A stretch of DNA of 34,402 nucleotides, taken from assembly GCA_964570285.1 (NCBI GenBank), contig CAZMXP010000052.1:1-34402 (forward strand), written 5' to 3'. Source of the DNA: CAZMXP01 sp964570285 (GTDB taxonomy: Bacteria > Planctomycetota > PLA2). This document shows, piece by piece, positions 1 to 6,713 of the stretch. The translations under genes and the position numbers were made by a program. How positions within the stretch are numbered: the first letter of the stretch is position 1; each line of letters begins with the position of its first letter. The notes under the pieces were generated by a model. It was not told where the DNA came from. It searched no databases and was given only the letters and a program-made list of their open reading frames with translations.

Positions 1-121
1 CGTGCTTGGTGCCGGTGAGGCCCATGTCCTCGCGCAGCACCTCGAGCAGCGTCTTCTGCGGCAGGAACGAGACCTCGTGGTCCTCGCCGTTCACGCGCAG
101 CACCCTCGCGACCTTCTTCAT
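1..121 (-). CDS. (2Fe-2S)-binding subunit of a molybdenum hydroxylase-type enzyme (5' part only)
   Basis: Only the first 40 codons are present; the gene runs off the left edge. The reading begins MKKVARVLRVNGEDHEV and continues to LLEVLREDMGLTGTKH. This is the typical N-terminus of the small iron-sulfur subunit of the xanthine dehydrogenase, CO dehydrogenase and hydroxybenzoyl-CoA reductase family, in which the plant-ferredoxin-type cluster ligands (GxxxGxCGxC) follow immediately after TGTKHGC. Those cysteines lie outside the window. The ATG overlaps the stop codon of the TetR gene as ATGA, so the two are probably translationally coupled and co-transcribed. The regulator may therefore control this oxidoreductase operon. 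The substrate cannot be told from this fragment. Confidence 0.82.
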   Translation of the reverse strand, partial: MKKVARVLRVNGEDHEVSFLPQKTLLEVLREDMGLTGTKH

Positions 122-708
122 CTCGAGATCCCCTTCAGGAACGTCTCCGCGATGTGGTCCGCGACCGCCTCGAGGTCGCGCCCCCCTTCCGGCTTCCACC
201 AGACGACGGTCCAGTTCAGCGCGCCGAGCAGCGAGAGCGCGGCGAGCTTCTCGTCGGTCTCGCGGAAGGCGCCCTCCGCGATGCCGTCGCGGAGGATGCG
301 GCGGAGGACCCGCTCGTAGGCGTCCCGTTTCGAGACGACCTTGCGCAGCAGCGCTTCGGGCAGCGCGTGGAACTCGATGTGGGCGAAGCTGCCCCCCAGC
401 GCGTCGAGGATGTGCCCGAGGTGCGCGCGGACGAGCCGCCGAAGCTTCCCCGCCGCCCCCTCCGGCGAGGCGGCGATCGCGAGCCCGCTACGGATCAGCC
501 GCTTCAGCGAGAGCATCTGGCAGGCGTAGAGCAGGTCCTCCTTGCTCTCGAAGTAGTAGTAGAGGGCCCCGGGAGCCATCGAGAGGCCCTCGGCGATCTC
601 CCTCATGCCGGCGCCGTAGAACCCCTTCCGGCGGAAGACCCCCGCCGCCCCCCGCAGGATCGCCGTCCGCCGGGCCTCCGCCCCCGCTCGCTCCGCAGTT
701 CGAACCAC
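118..708 (-). CDS. TetR/AcrR family transcriptional regulator
   Basis: The protein has 196 aa, normal for TetR. The N-terminal HTH spans about residues 12-58 (RRTAILRGAAGVFRRKGFYG, then MREIAEGLSMAPGALYYYFESKEDLLY), the textbook TetR DNA-binding signature. The C-terminal ligand domain resembles the KstR2-type (TetR_C_17) class, which includes acyl-CoA-responsive repressors of lipid or aromatic catabolism (inferred from the LSLLGALNWTVVWWKPEG stretch). The start is GTG at 708: the nearest upstream ATG (720) is followed at once by a stop. There is no Shine-Dalgarno, and a TATGAT box lies 7 nt before the start, so the message may be leaderless. The stop codon overlaps the start of the (2Fe-2S) subunit gene by 4 nt. 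Confidence 0.9.
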   Translation of the reverse strand: MVRTAERAGAEARRTAILRGAAGVFRRKGFYGAGMREIAEGLSMAPGALYYYFESKEDLLYACQMLSLKRLIRSGLAIAASPEGAAGKLRRLVRAHLGHILDALGGSFAHIEFHALPEALLRKVVSKRDAYERVLRRILRDGIAEGAFRETDEKLAALSLLGALNWTVVWWKPEGGRDLEAVADHIAETFLKGISR

Positions 709-715
709 CGTTCAA

Positions 716-721
716 ATCATA
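716..721 (-). promoter_or_regulatory. Candidate -10 box (TATGAT) of the TetR gene
   Basis: On the minus strand TATGAT is followed by 7 nt and then the GTG start at 708, so transcription would begin at or next to the start codon. The -35 region falls inside the REP palindrome at 726-756 and has no good TTGACA match. Confidence 0.4.
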
Positions 722-725
722 CCAG

Positions 726-756
726 CGCGCGAATGGGGTCTGACCCCGTTGTCCCG
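726..756. repeat. REP-like 31-bp palindrome, copy 1 (hybrid arms)
   Basis: The core is GGGGTC-T-GACCCC (735-747). The right arm GACCCCGTTGTCCCG is identical to that of the copy at 5631-5661. The left arm CGCGCGAATGGGGTC resembles the other arm type (CGGGTGATTGGGGTC) of the copy at 6683-6713. It is an imperfect, mixed-arm element in the promoter gap between the divergent tetR and pilT-fusion genes, and the only full copy lying far from the RAYT gene. Confidence 0.8.
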
Positions 757-762
757 TTTCCA

Positions 763-776
763 CAGGTTATGCACAA
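763..776 (+). promoter_or_regulatory. CAGGTTATGCACAA box (DnaA-box-like)
   Basis: It contains TTATGCACA, which fits the relaxed DnaA consensus TTATNCACA. A near-identical 14-mer (one mismatch) lies on the minus strand at 18003-18016. Both are in gaps between divergent genes. It could be a DnaA-responsive site or a site for an unknown regulator. Confidence 0.35.
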
Positions 777-780
777 GGTT

Positions 781-790
781 GGGGGGGGGG
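781..790 (+). repeat. G10 homopolymer upstream of the PilZ-PilT gene
   Basis: Ten consecutive G residues lie 24 nt before the ATG at 815, within the likely leader. Tracts of this length are prone to slippage. Here a length change would alter leader spacing rather than the reading frame. Confidence 0.6.
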
Positions 791-814
791 AACTGCCGAT
801 AGGGACGTGGGCCG

Positions 815-2866
815 ATGAGCAGGCAAAAGGACGGGACCCCCTCCGCGGAGGCTGAACGTCCCCCGAAACGCACGGGGAGGCGCGGGGCCAAGCGCGCCGC
901 CCTGACCCTCGAGATCGAGGTTGTCGGCCAGAGCGGCGGGTTCGCCGGCCAGACGGTGGATCTCTCGCGGAGCGGCGCGCTCGTCTGGATCACCGACGAG
1001 CGTTTCGTGGCCCCGGGGCACACCGCCAACATGGTCCTCTACAGCGAGCGGGTCGCCGAGGAGTTCGGCGCGGGGCTCCGCATCCAGTTCCCGAGGGCGC
1101 AGGTGCGCCGCGACGGCGAGGTGGTGCGGGTCACGCGCGGGGCCGGGAAGGCCGCGGGGCACATCCTCGTGGCCTGCCGGTTCGCCAACCCCTTCGGCAC
1201 CGACGAGTGCCGTCGGCTCGGCCTCGAGGCCGGGGCGGTCGAGACGACCGCGGCCGCTGCCGAGGTCCAGGAGCGGGATCCCGACGACGGCTCCGGCGCC
1301 GCCCGGCCGCCGGCGGGAACCCCCCCCGCGCCCCCCCGCCGTCCCCGCGCGCCGTCGAAGCGCCCGCAGAAGCCCGCGGACATGCCCGAACGCCGCGGTG
1401 CGCCGCGTCTGGACCGGATCCTGTTCGTCGAGGTGCAGGGGGACTACGGCTCCTACCGGGCGAAGGCGTTCAACGTCTCGCAGAGCGGCGTGCTGCTCTC
1501 CATCGACGATCCGGGTTTCGCGGCGCCGGCGGCGCCCGACCAGCTCGTGGTCTTCACGAAGAGGATGGGCTTCCAGTTCGGCAACGGCATGCTCGTGCGC
1601 TTCCTCGAGGCGGAGGTCGACGTGCAGGCGGATGTCGTGCGCGTGAGCGAGCAGGATGCGGGCGGCGAGGTCCTGATCGTGATCGGCTGCCGCTTCCGCC
1701 GGCCGCTCTCCCGCGAGGAGTGCGTCCGCCTCGAGACGCCCGCGCCCGCGGCGCCGACGGGGACGGCGTCGCCCGCCGCGGCGTCCGCGCCGGCCGCGCC
1801 CAACCCGTACGCGGGCAAGACGCGCGTGCGCCAGCTCATGACCCAGGCGCAGGAGGTCGGCGCGACCGACCTGCACGTCAAGGTCGGCTGCACCCCGCGG
1901 TTCCGCATCGCCGGCGCGCTGCTCAACGTGGGCAAGGAGGTCTTCACGCAGCACGAGACGCACGCGATGGCGCTCGACCTGATGACCCCCGAGCAGGCGC
2001 AGGTCTTCCACCGCGAGGGCGACATGGAGCTCTCGGTGACGATCGAGCACGTCGGCCGGTTCCGCGTCAACGTGCTGCGGCAGCGCGGCTACACCGGCCT
2101 CACGGTGCGCTGCATCCCCGAGGAGGTGCCCACGCTCGACGCCCTCGGCGTCTCGCCGCTCGCGAAGGCGCTCGCCGAGAAGCCCCGCGGGCTCGTGCTC
2201 GTGACCGGGCCGACCGGCTCGGGCAAATCGACGACGCTCGCGGCGATGATCGACCACATCAATGCGACCCGGTCCTGCCACATCCTGACGATGGAGGACC
2301 CCATCGAGTACATCCACCGCGACAAGGAGTCGCACATCACGCAGCGCGAGATGGGGCGCGACGCGGTCACCTTCTCCGCGGCGCTGAAGCGGGCGCTGCG
2401 GCAGGACCCGGACGTGATCCTCGTGGGCGAGATGCGCGACCTCGAGACGATGTCCCTCGCGCTCACCGCGGCGGAGACGGGCCACCTCGTGTTCGCGACG
2501 CTGCACACGACCTCCGCCGTGCTCTCCCCCGACCGCATCGTGGACGTCTTCCCCCCGGCGCAGCAGACGCAGATCCGGCTCCAGCTCGCGGACTCGCTGC
2601 AGGGGATCATCGCGCAGATGCTCCTGCCGGCGATCGGCGGGGGCGTGGCGCTCGCGCAGGAGATCCTCGTCGCGACCGAGGCGGTGCGCGCGCTCATCCG
2701 CGAGCGCAAGACGCCGCAGATCCAGAACATGATGCAGACCGGCGCCAAGGAGGGGATGATCACCCTCGAGTCGACGCTCAACGACCTCGTGCAGCGCGGC
2801 GTGATCGCCTACGAGGTCGCCGTGCAGAAGGCGAACTTCCCCAAGCAGATCCGGAGGCGGGCGTGA
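815..2866 (+). CDS. pilT: PilZ-PilZ-PilT fusion: c-di-GMP-binding type IV pilus retraction ATPase
   Basis: The protein has 683 aa; a normal PilT has about 340-380. Two PilZ domains precede the ATPase. PilZ-1 (about residues 20-135) has RRGAKR and DLSRSG; PilZ-2 (about 190-310) has RRGAPR and NVSQSG. Both match the c-di-GMP signature RxxxR plus (D/N)xSxxG. Pro/Ala-rich linkers separate the modules. From about residue 335 follows a complete PilT: Walker A GPTGSGKSTT (near 465), Asp box TMEDPIEYIH, Walker B DPDVILVGEMRD, His box TGHLVFATLHTTSA, and AVRALIRE, corresponding to the AIRNLIRE retraction motif. PilT hydrolyses ATP at the base of the pilus to retract it. The fusion suggests direct c-di-GMP control of retraction (inference). 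A related PilZ gene follows downstream. Confidence 0.92.
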   Translation: MSRQKDGTPSAEAERPPKRTGRRGAKRAALTLEIEVVGQSGGFAGQTVDLSRSGALVWITDERFVAPGHTANMVLYSERVAEEFGAGLRIQFPRAQVRRDGEVVRVTRGAGKAAGHILVACRFANPFGTDECRRLGLEAGAVETTAAAAEVQERDPDDGSGAARPPAGTPPAPPRRPRAPSKRPQKPADMPERRGAPRLDRILFVEVQGDYGSYRAKAFNVSQSGVLLSIDDPGFAAPAAPDQLVVFTKRMGFQFGNGMLVRFLEAEVDVQADVVRVSEQDAGGEVLIVIGCRFRRPLSREECVRLETPAPAAPTGTASPAAASAPAAPNPYAGKTRVRQLMTQAQEVGATDLHVKVGCTPRFRIAGALLNVGKEVFTQHETHAMALDLMTPEQAQVFHREGDMELSVTIEHVGRFRVNVLRQRGYTGLTVRCIPEEVPTLDALGVSPLAKALAEKPRGLVLVTGPTGSGKSTTLAAMIDHINATRSCHILTMEDPIEYIHRDKESHITQREMGRDAVTFSAALKRALRQDPDVILVGEMRDLETMSLALTAAETGHLVFATLHTTSAVLSPDRIVDVFPPAQQTQIRLQLADSLQGIIAQMLLPAIGGGVALAQEILVATEAVRALIRERKTPQIQNMMQTGAKEGMITLESTLNDLVQRGVIAYEVAVQKANFPKQIRRRA

Positions 2867-2872
2867 GGCGCG

Positions 2873-2894
2873 CCCCGTTGTCCCGGAACGGGAC
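2873..2894. terminator. Hairpin after pilT, possibly a decayed REP element
   Basis: The 13 bases CCCCGTTGTCCCG (2873-2885) are identical to part of the REP right arm. They run into the small hairpin GTCCCG-GAA-CGGGAC (2880-2894), just after the pilT stop at 2866. It has no U-tract. It may be a REP remnant that now acts as a weak terminator or processing site before the PilZ gene. Confidence 0.4.
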
Positions 2895-2955
2895 GGCAAG
2901 GCTTGCGCCGCGCCGCCCGCGTGGTTGAGTCCATATGCCCAGGCAGGGAAACGAC

Positions 2956-3456
2956 ATGGGTAACAGCTCCGCAGCCGGGGTGTCCCCGGACATCTTCCGC
3001 CAGATCCGCGCGTGCACGTCGCCCGGGATGGAACCGGAGGTCATCGAGAAGATCCTCCGCGGGTACTTCTCGGGCAAGCGCGACGCGATCCGCACGTCGA
3101 AGTTCCTCGACGTGCAGGTGAAGGGCAAGCGCGGTTCGTTCCACGCGATGGCGGTGGACATCTCGCGCACCGGCATCCTGCTGCGCATCGTCGATTCCGA
3201 CTTCGCGACGCCGGACGAGGCGAACCACCTCATGCCCTACACGGCGCGGGTCTGGTACCACTTCGAGGGCGGGCTGACGGTCTCCTTCCCCGAGGTCGAG
3301 GTCGTCGCGAAGGCGGACGTCGTGCGCGTGACGGGATACTGCGGGCGCGGCAACAGCCTCATCCTGATCGGCTGCCGCTTCCGCACCGCGATCGACGAGA
3401 AGTCCTGCGACGCGATCGGCATCGAGCATGCCGCCGACCGCCCGCCGGGCGAGTAG
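2956..3456 (+). CDS. Stand-alone PilZ domain protein
   Basis: The protein has 166 aa from ATG 2956, which is preceded by AGGGAA with 5-nt spacing. An in-frame ATG at 2935 would add 7 residues but has no ribosome site. The PilZ domain covers most of the protein: KRDAIR (RxxxR motif), DISRTGILL (D/NxSxxG motif), then a beta-barrel ending LILIGCRFR. It aligns throughout with the PilZ-2 domain of the preceding fusion (FLDVQVKG against LFVEVQGD; KADVVRVTG against QADVVRVSE; IGCRFR in both), so the two probably arose by duplication. The short N-terminal helix (PDIFRQIRACTSPG, VIEKILRGYF) is not part of PilZ. It is probably co-transcribed with the PilZ-PilT gene and likely a c-di-GMP-responsive partner in pilus function. 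Confidence 0.88.
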   Translation: MGNSSAAGVSPDIFRQIRACTSPGMEPEVIEKILRGYFSGKRDAIRTSKFLDVQVKGKRGSFHAMAVDISRTGILLRIVDSDFATPDEANHLMPYTARVWYHFEGGLTVSFPEVEVVAKADVVRVTGYCGRGNSLILIGCRFRTAIDEKSCDAIGIEHAADRPPGE

Positions 3457-3465
3457 CGCCGCTAC
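3453..3465. terminator. Palindrome over the converging stop codons of the PilZ gene and lipA
   Basis: GTAGCG-C-CGCTAC is a perfect inverted repeat containing the TAG stop of the plus-strand PilZ gene (3454-3456) and the TAG stop of minus-strand lipA (3462-3464). It is a possible short bidirectional terminator; no U-tract is visible. Confidence 0.4.
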
Positions 3466-4316
3466 CGGACGCCCTCCTCCGCGTGGTAGCTCGAGCGCGC
3501 GAGCGGCGCGCTCACGACGTGGCGGAACCCCAGCCCCCGCGCGAACGCCCCGAGCTCGTCGAACTCCTGCGGCGTCGCGTAGCGCTCCACCGGCAGGTGG
3601 TCCGCGTCCGGGCGCAGGTACTGTCCCACCGTCAGCATCGCGACGCCCTGCGCATGGAGGTCGCGGATCGTGGCCTGCACCTCGTCCGGGCGCTCGCCGA
3701 GGCCCAGCATGAGGCCGGACTTCGCGACGAGGCCCTGGCGGGCGGCGCGGCGCAGCACCGCGAGGGAGCGGTCGTACCGCGCGCTGGGGCGGACCTTCGG
3801 CTGGAGCCGCTGCACCGTCTCGATGTTGTGGTTGAGCACGTCGGGGCGCGCGGCGAACACGGTGTCGAGATCCCGCTCCGCGCCGCGCAGGTCGGGGATC
3901 AGCACCTCGACGCCGACGCCGGGGCAGAGCCGCCGGATCTCCCGGATCGTCTCCGCGAAGACCCACGCGCCGCCGTCCGGGAGGTCGTCGCGCGCGACCG
4001 AGGTCAGCACGGCGAAGCGCAGCCCCATCGCGCGCACCGCCTGCGCCGCGCGCCGGGGCTCGTCGGGATCGAAGCCCCTCGGCACGCCGCTCGCCACCGC
4101 GCAGAAGCCGCAGCGGCGCGTGCAGGTGTTGCCGAGCAGCATCAGCGTCGCGGTGCCGCGGCTCCAGCACTCCGCGATGTTGGGGCAGCGCGCCGAGTGG
4201 CAGACGGTGTGGAGCCCGTGCGTCCCGACGACCTCCTCGGTGCGGCGGAAACCCTCCCAGTCCTCGAGGCGGACCTTGATCCAGGGGGGGCGCGGGGGGC
4301 CTAGAAGAGTTGCCAC
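3462..4316 (-). CDS. lipA: Lipoyl synthase
   Basis: The protein has 284 aa. This radical SAM enzyme inserts two sulfur atoms into protein-bound octanoyl groups to make lipoyl cofactors. Both 4Fe-4S sites are visible: the auxiliary-cluster motif CHSARCPNIAEC (C-x4-C-x5-C) and the radical SAM motif CTRRCGFC (CxxxCxxC). The C-terminus has ARSSYHAEE, containing the conserved RSSYxA serine that ligates the auxiliary cluster. The GTG start at 4316 gives ATLLGPPRPPWIKVRL and overlaps the 3' end of the E2 gene by 16 nt, so lipA is the last gene of the operon and probably translationally coupled to E2. A longer in-frame opening through E2 is a shadow. Confidence 0.93.
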   Translation of the reverse strand: MATLLGPPRPPWIKVRLEDWEGFRRTEEVVGTHGLHTVCHSARCPNIAECWSRGTATLMLLGNTCTRRCGFCAVASGVPRGFDPDEPRRAAQAVRAMGLRFAVLTSVARDDLPDGGAWVFAETIREIRRLCPGVGVEVLIPDLRGAERDLDTVFAARPDVLNHNIETVQRLQPKVRPSARYDRSLAVLRRAARQGLVAKSGLMLGLGERPDEVQATIRDLHAQGVAMLTVGQYLRPDADHLPVERYATPQEFDELGAFARGLGFRHVVSAPLARSSYHAEEGVR

Positions 4317-5581
4317 GTCTCGAAGTTCTCGAGGTACCAGCGGATGCGCTCGAGGAACTGGCCGCCGAGGGCGCCGTCGACGAGGCGGTGGTCGATGCCG
4401 ACCGAGAGGAAGACCATCGAGCGGATCACGATCGCGTCGTCCGCGACGACCGGACGCTTCTGGATCGCGCCGAGGCCGAGGATCGCCACCTGCGGCTGGT
4501 TGATGATCGGGAGCCCGCCGTAGCTGCCGAAGACGCCCATGTTCGTCACGGTGAACGTGCCGCCCTGCGGCTCCTCGGGCCTGAGCGTCCCGTCGCGCCC
4601 GCGCTTCGCGAGGTCGTTCACCTGCCGCGCCATCTCGCCGAGCGGCATCGTGTCCGCGTTGCGCAGCACGGGCACGATGAGGCCGAACGAGCCGTCGTCG
4701 CGCGGGACGGCGACCGCCATGCCGACGTGGATCCCGCCCTTGAGCGTGATCTGCGCGGCGGCGGGGTTCACCTGCGCGTTCACGAACGGGAAGTCGCGCA
4801 GCGCGAGCGCCGCGGCCTTGAGGAAGAAGGGCGTGTAGGTGAGCTTCTCGCCCGTGCGTTCCGCGAACGCCTCCTTGTGCCGCTCGCGGAAGGCGACGAT
4901 CGCGCTCACGTCGCACTCCGTCATGATGTAGACGTGGGCCGAGGTCTGGATCGACTCGACCATGTGCTTCGCGATGAGCCCGCGCATGCGGTCCATCGGC
5001 ACCACGCGGTCGTCGCGGCCCGGCGCGGGCGCGGCGGCGGGGGCCGGCCTCCCCCCCGCGGCCCCCCTCGATCGCGTGGCGAGGTAGCGCTTGAGGTCCT
5101 CTCCCGTGACCCTCCCCCCGGCACCGCTGCCCGCGATCTGCGCGAGTTCGCCCTCCGCGACCCCTTCCGCCGTGGCGATGCTGCGCACGAGCGGCGAGTA
5201 GAAGCGCCCGTTGGCGACGCGCGGGATGGGCCCCGCGGGAACGGGGGGGGCCGCGGGGGGGGCGGCGGCCTTCGCGGGGGCTGCGGCGACCGCCGCCTTC
5301 TGGGGCGTGGCCGCCGGCGCCGGCGCGGGAGCGGCCTTCTCGCCCTCCCCCGCGATCACGGCGATGACGGTGCCGACGTCGACCGTCTTGCCCTCCTCGG
5401 CGAGGATCTGGCCGAGGACGCCCGCCGCGGGGCTCGGGATCTCGGTATCCACCTTGTCGGTCGAGATCTCGAGCAGGGCCTCGTCCCGGCCGACCTTGTC
5501 GCCGACCTTCTTCAGCCACTTGGTGATGGTGCCCTCCGCGATGGACTCCCCCATCTGCGGCATGACGACGTTCGTACCCAT
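4301..5581 (-). CDS. 2-oxoacid dehydrogenase E2 (dihydrolipoyl acyltransferase)
   Basis: The protein has 426 aa from ATG 5581 (MGTNVVMPQMGESIAEG). Domain order: lipoyl domain (about 1-77) with lipoylated lysine in STDKVDTE; Ala/Pro-rich linker; peripheral subunit-binding domain (about 130-165; SPLVRSIATAEGV, GAGGRVTGEDL); second linker; catalytic acyltransferase domain with HRLVDGALGGQF near the C-terminus (HxxxDG active site). It transfers the acyl group from E1 to CoA. Whether the substrate is pyruvate or a branched-chain 2-oxoacid is not certain. An in-frame extension to 5620 would translate through a REP palindrome and is rejected. No clear Shine-Dalgarno precedes the ATG, and the hybrid REP begins 16 nt upstream, so RAYT/REP insertion may have replaced the native translation signals. 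Confidence 0.93.
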   Translation of the reverse strand: MGTNVVMPQMGESIAEGTITKWLKKVGDKVGRDEALLEISTDKVDTEIPSPAAGVLGQILAEEGKTVDVGTVIAVIAGEGEKAAPAPAPAATPQKAAVAAAPAKAAAPPAAPPVPAGPIPRVANGRFYSPLVRSIATAEGVAEGELAQIAGSGAGGRVTGEDLKRYLATRSRGAAGGRPAPAAAPAPGRDDRVVPMDRMRGLIAKHMVESIQTSAHVYIMTECDVSAIVAFRERHKEAFAERTGEKLTYTPFFLKAAALALRDFPFVNAQVNPAAAQITLKGGIHVGMAVAVPRDDGSFGLIVPVLRNADTMPLGEMARQVNDLAKRGRDGTLRPEEPQGGTFTVTNMGVFGSYGGLPIINQPQVAILGLGAIQKRPVVADDAIVIRSMVFLSVGIDHRLVDGALGGQFLERIRWYLENFETWQLF

Positions 5582-5596
5582 CCCGGCATTGTAGAC

Positions 5597-5627
5597 CGGG
5601 ACAAAGGGGTCTGACCCCATTCACCCG
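5597..5627. repeat. REP-like 31-bp palindrome, copy 2 (hybrid arms)
   Basis: The left arm CGGGACAAAGGGGTC is of one type and the right arm GACCCCATTCACCCG of the other, around a central T. It is essentially the inverse orientation of copy 1. It lies 16 nt before the E2 start codon and 3 nt from copy 3. Confidence 0.85.
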
Positions 5628-5630
5628 CGG

Positions 5631-5661
5631 CGGGACAACGGGGTCAGACCCCGTTGTCCCG
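5631..5661. repeat. REP 31-bp perfect palindrome, copy 3
   Basis: The 15-nt arm CGGGACAACGGGGTC, a central A at 5646, and the exact reverse complement form a perfect inverted repeat 26 nt upstream of the RAYT start codon. With copy 2 it forms a clustered pair of the kind often seen at RAYT-mobilised REP loci. Confidence 0.92.
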
Positions 5662-5687
5662 CTGACACCCATGCGCGTCAAATAGAT

Positions 5688-6689
5688 ATGGCACGACGTC
5701 GTCGCACCGACTACCCCGGCGCATGGCACCACGTAACGAACCGGGGCGTAACGAGCCGCCCGATCTTCGAGTCGAGGCAGGAGATGCGCTATTTCCTCTC
5801 GCGCGTGGCGCGGGCTGTGCGGCGGGGGGAGATCGAGGTCGCCGCCTTCTGCGTGCTCGTCACGCACTTCCACCTGATGCTCCGGAGTCCCGACGGGCGG
5901 CTGGCGGCCGCGATGCGGCAGATCCAGGGGCAGTACGCACAGAGATTCAACTGGCGGCACCAGCGGGACGGCGGGCTCTATTGCGGGAGGTACTTCTCCT
6001 CGATCGTCGACTCCGGGGTCTATCGGGACAACCTGATCCGGTACATCGACGCCAACGCCGTGAAGGCGGGGATCGTGGCGCTTCCCGGCTGGTACCCCGC
6101 GTGCAGCGCGTACTGGTACTCCCGCCCGGAGGGTCCGCGGTGGCTTGCCCGCCGGTGGGTCGAGGGGTGGGTCGCGGAGCGCCTCGGCGTCGACCACTTC
6201 AAGCCGGAGCTCTACCCCAGCGCGTACAGGCCTCGCCTGTCTCGGTCCCACACCGCCTGCATCGAGGCGCGGCTGAACTCGGGCGAGGCGCCCACCCTCT
6301 GCCTCGACGAACTCCTTACGGCCACGCCCGCGGCCGTCCGGGAATGGCTCGAGCGGAACGCGGAATCGGCGGACGGCCGGGCACGGACCGTGGCGCCCTG
6401 CCCGCTGGTTCCCCGGGTGGCGGTCGAGGCTGCACTTCGAGACATGCGCCTCCGGTTGTCGGCTCCCTGTCCGGGGGCGCCGCTTCTCTCCCTGCGCGTG
6501 GTCGCCCGTGCGGGCCTCCTGCGCACGCTGGTGGGCCTCGGCTACCGGGAGATCGGCGCGAGGCTCCGGTGCTCGCCGTCCGCCGCCCAGCGGCGCGCCG
6601 TGCTCCACATGGACCTCCTGAAGAGAGACCAAGAGTATGCATTGCTGATCGCCGATCTTGTCCATCGCATTCGGCGATACATCGGGTGA
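5688..6689 (+). CDS. REP-associated tyrosine transposase (RAYT, Y1/HUH family)
   Basis: The protein has 333 aa. The N-terminal Y1 transposase domain begins with the hallmark MARRRRTDYPGAWHHVTNRG. The HUH metal motif is HFH at residues 60-62 (LVTHFHLML). The candidate catalytic tyrosine is Y119 in IRYIDANAVKAGIV. The C-terminal region ends with an HTH-like stretch (LVGLGYREIGARLRCSPSAAQRR) that may bind REP DNA. Family members nick and join single-stranded REP hairpins. The flanking palindromes at 5631-5661 and 6683-6713 are the expected substrates. The TGA stop (6687-6689) lies inside the left arm of the downstream palindrome. The gene is oriented against the host operon and appears intact. 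Confidence 0.93.
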   Translation: MARRRRTDYPGAWHHVTNRGVTSRPIFESRQEMRYFLSRVARAVRRGEIEVAAFCVLVTHFHLMLRSPDGRLAAAMRQIQGQYAQRFNWRHQRDGGLYCGRYFSSIVDSGVYRDNLIRYIDANAVKAGIVALPGWYPACSAYWYSRPEGPRWLARRWVEGWVAERLGVDHFKPELYPSAYRPRLSRSHTACIEARLNSGEAPTLCLDELLTATPAAVREWLERNAESADGRARTVAPCPLVPRVAVEAALRDMRLRLSAPCPGAPLLSLRVVARAGLLRTLVGLGYREIGARLRCSPSAAQRRAVLHMDLLKRDQEYALLIADLVHRIRRYIG

Positions 6690-6713
6690 TTGGGGTCAGA
6701 CCCCAATCACCCG
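6683..6713. repeat. REP 31-bp perfect palindrome, copy 4, containing two stop codons
   Basis: The 15-nt arm CGGGTGATTGGGGTC, a central A at 6698, and its exact reverse complement. The TGA of the plus-strand RAYT gene (6687-6689) and the TGA of minus-strand E1-beta (6696-6698) both lie within it. It may act as a bidirectional terminator or mRNA-stabilising hairpin. Confidence 0.92.

Larger units (their letters stand above)
5597..6713 (+). mobile_element. RAYT-REP element inserted in the E1/E2 operon
   Basis: A RAYT gene is bounded by REP palindromes on both sides (copies 2 and 3 on the left, copy 4 on the right). It separates E1-beta from E2 by 1114 bp, whereas every other junction in the same operon overlaps or is 16 bp. 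RAYTs are single-copy, domesticated-looking HUH transposases linked to REP dispersal. No target-site duplication was identified by eye. Confidence 0.8.

Noticed and set aside
767..2899. 710-codon open frame on the minus strand opposite the PilZ-PilT gene, and similar long antisense frames elsewhere (for example 17897-19348 and 31118-34216 in other frames)
   Set aside because: High GC removes stop codons from non-coding frames. These readings are low-complexity Arg/Ala/Gly/Pro sequences without family motifs, and each lies opposite or out of frame with a gene supported by motifs.
5200..5340. G-rich runs in the E2 gene as a frameshift site
   Set aside because: They encode the normal Ala/Pro-rich interdomain linker of E2, and the frame is intact on both sides.
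5582..5620. N-terminal extension of E2 (MGSDPFVPVYNAG)
   Set aside because: It is encoded by the REP palindrome and precedes the canonical lipoyl-domain start MGTNVVMPQMGES.
4317..6665. Upstream extension of lipA reading through E2 and the RAYT region
   Set aside because: It is out of frame with E2 and antisense to the RAYT gene. The lipoyl synthase homology begins just after GTG 4316.
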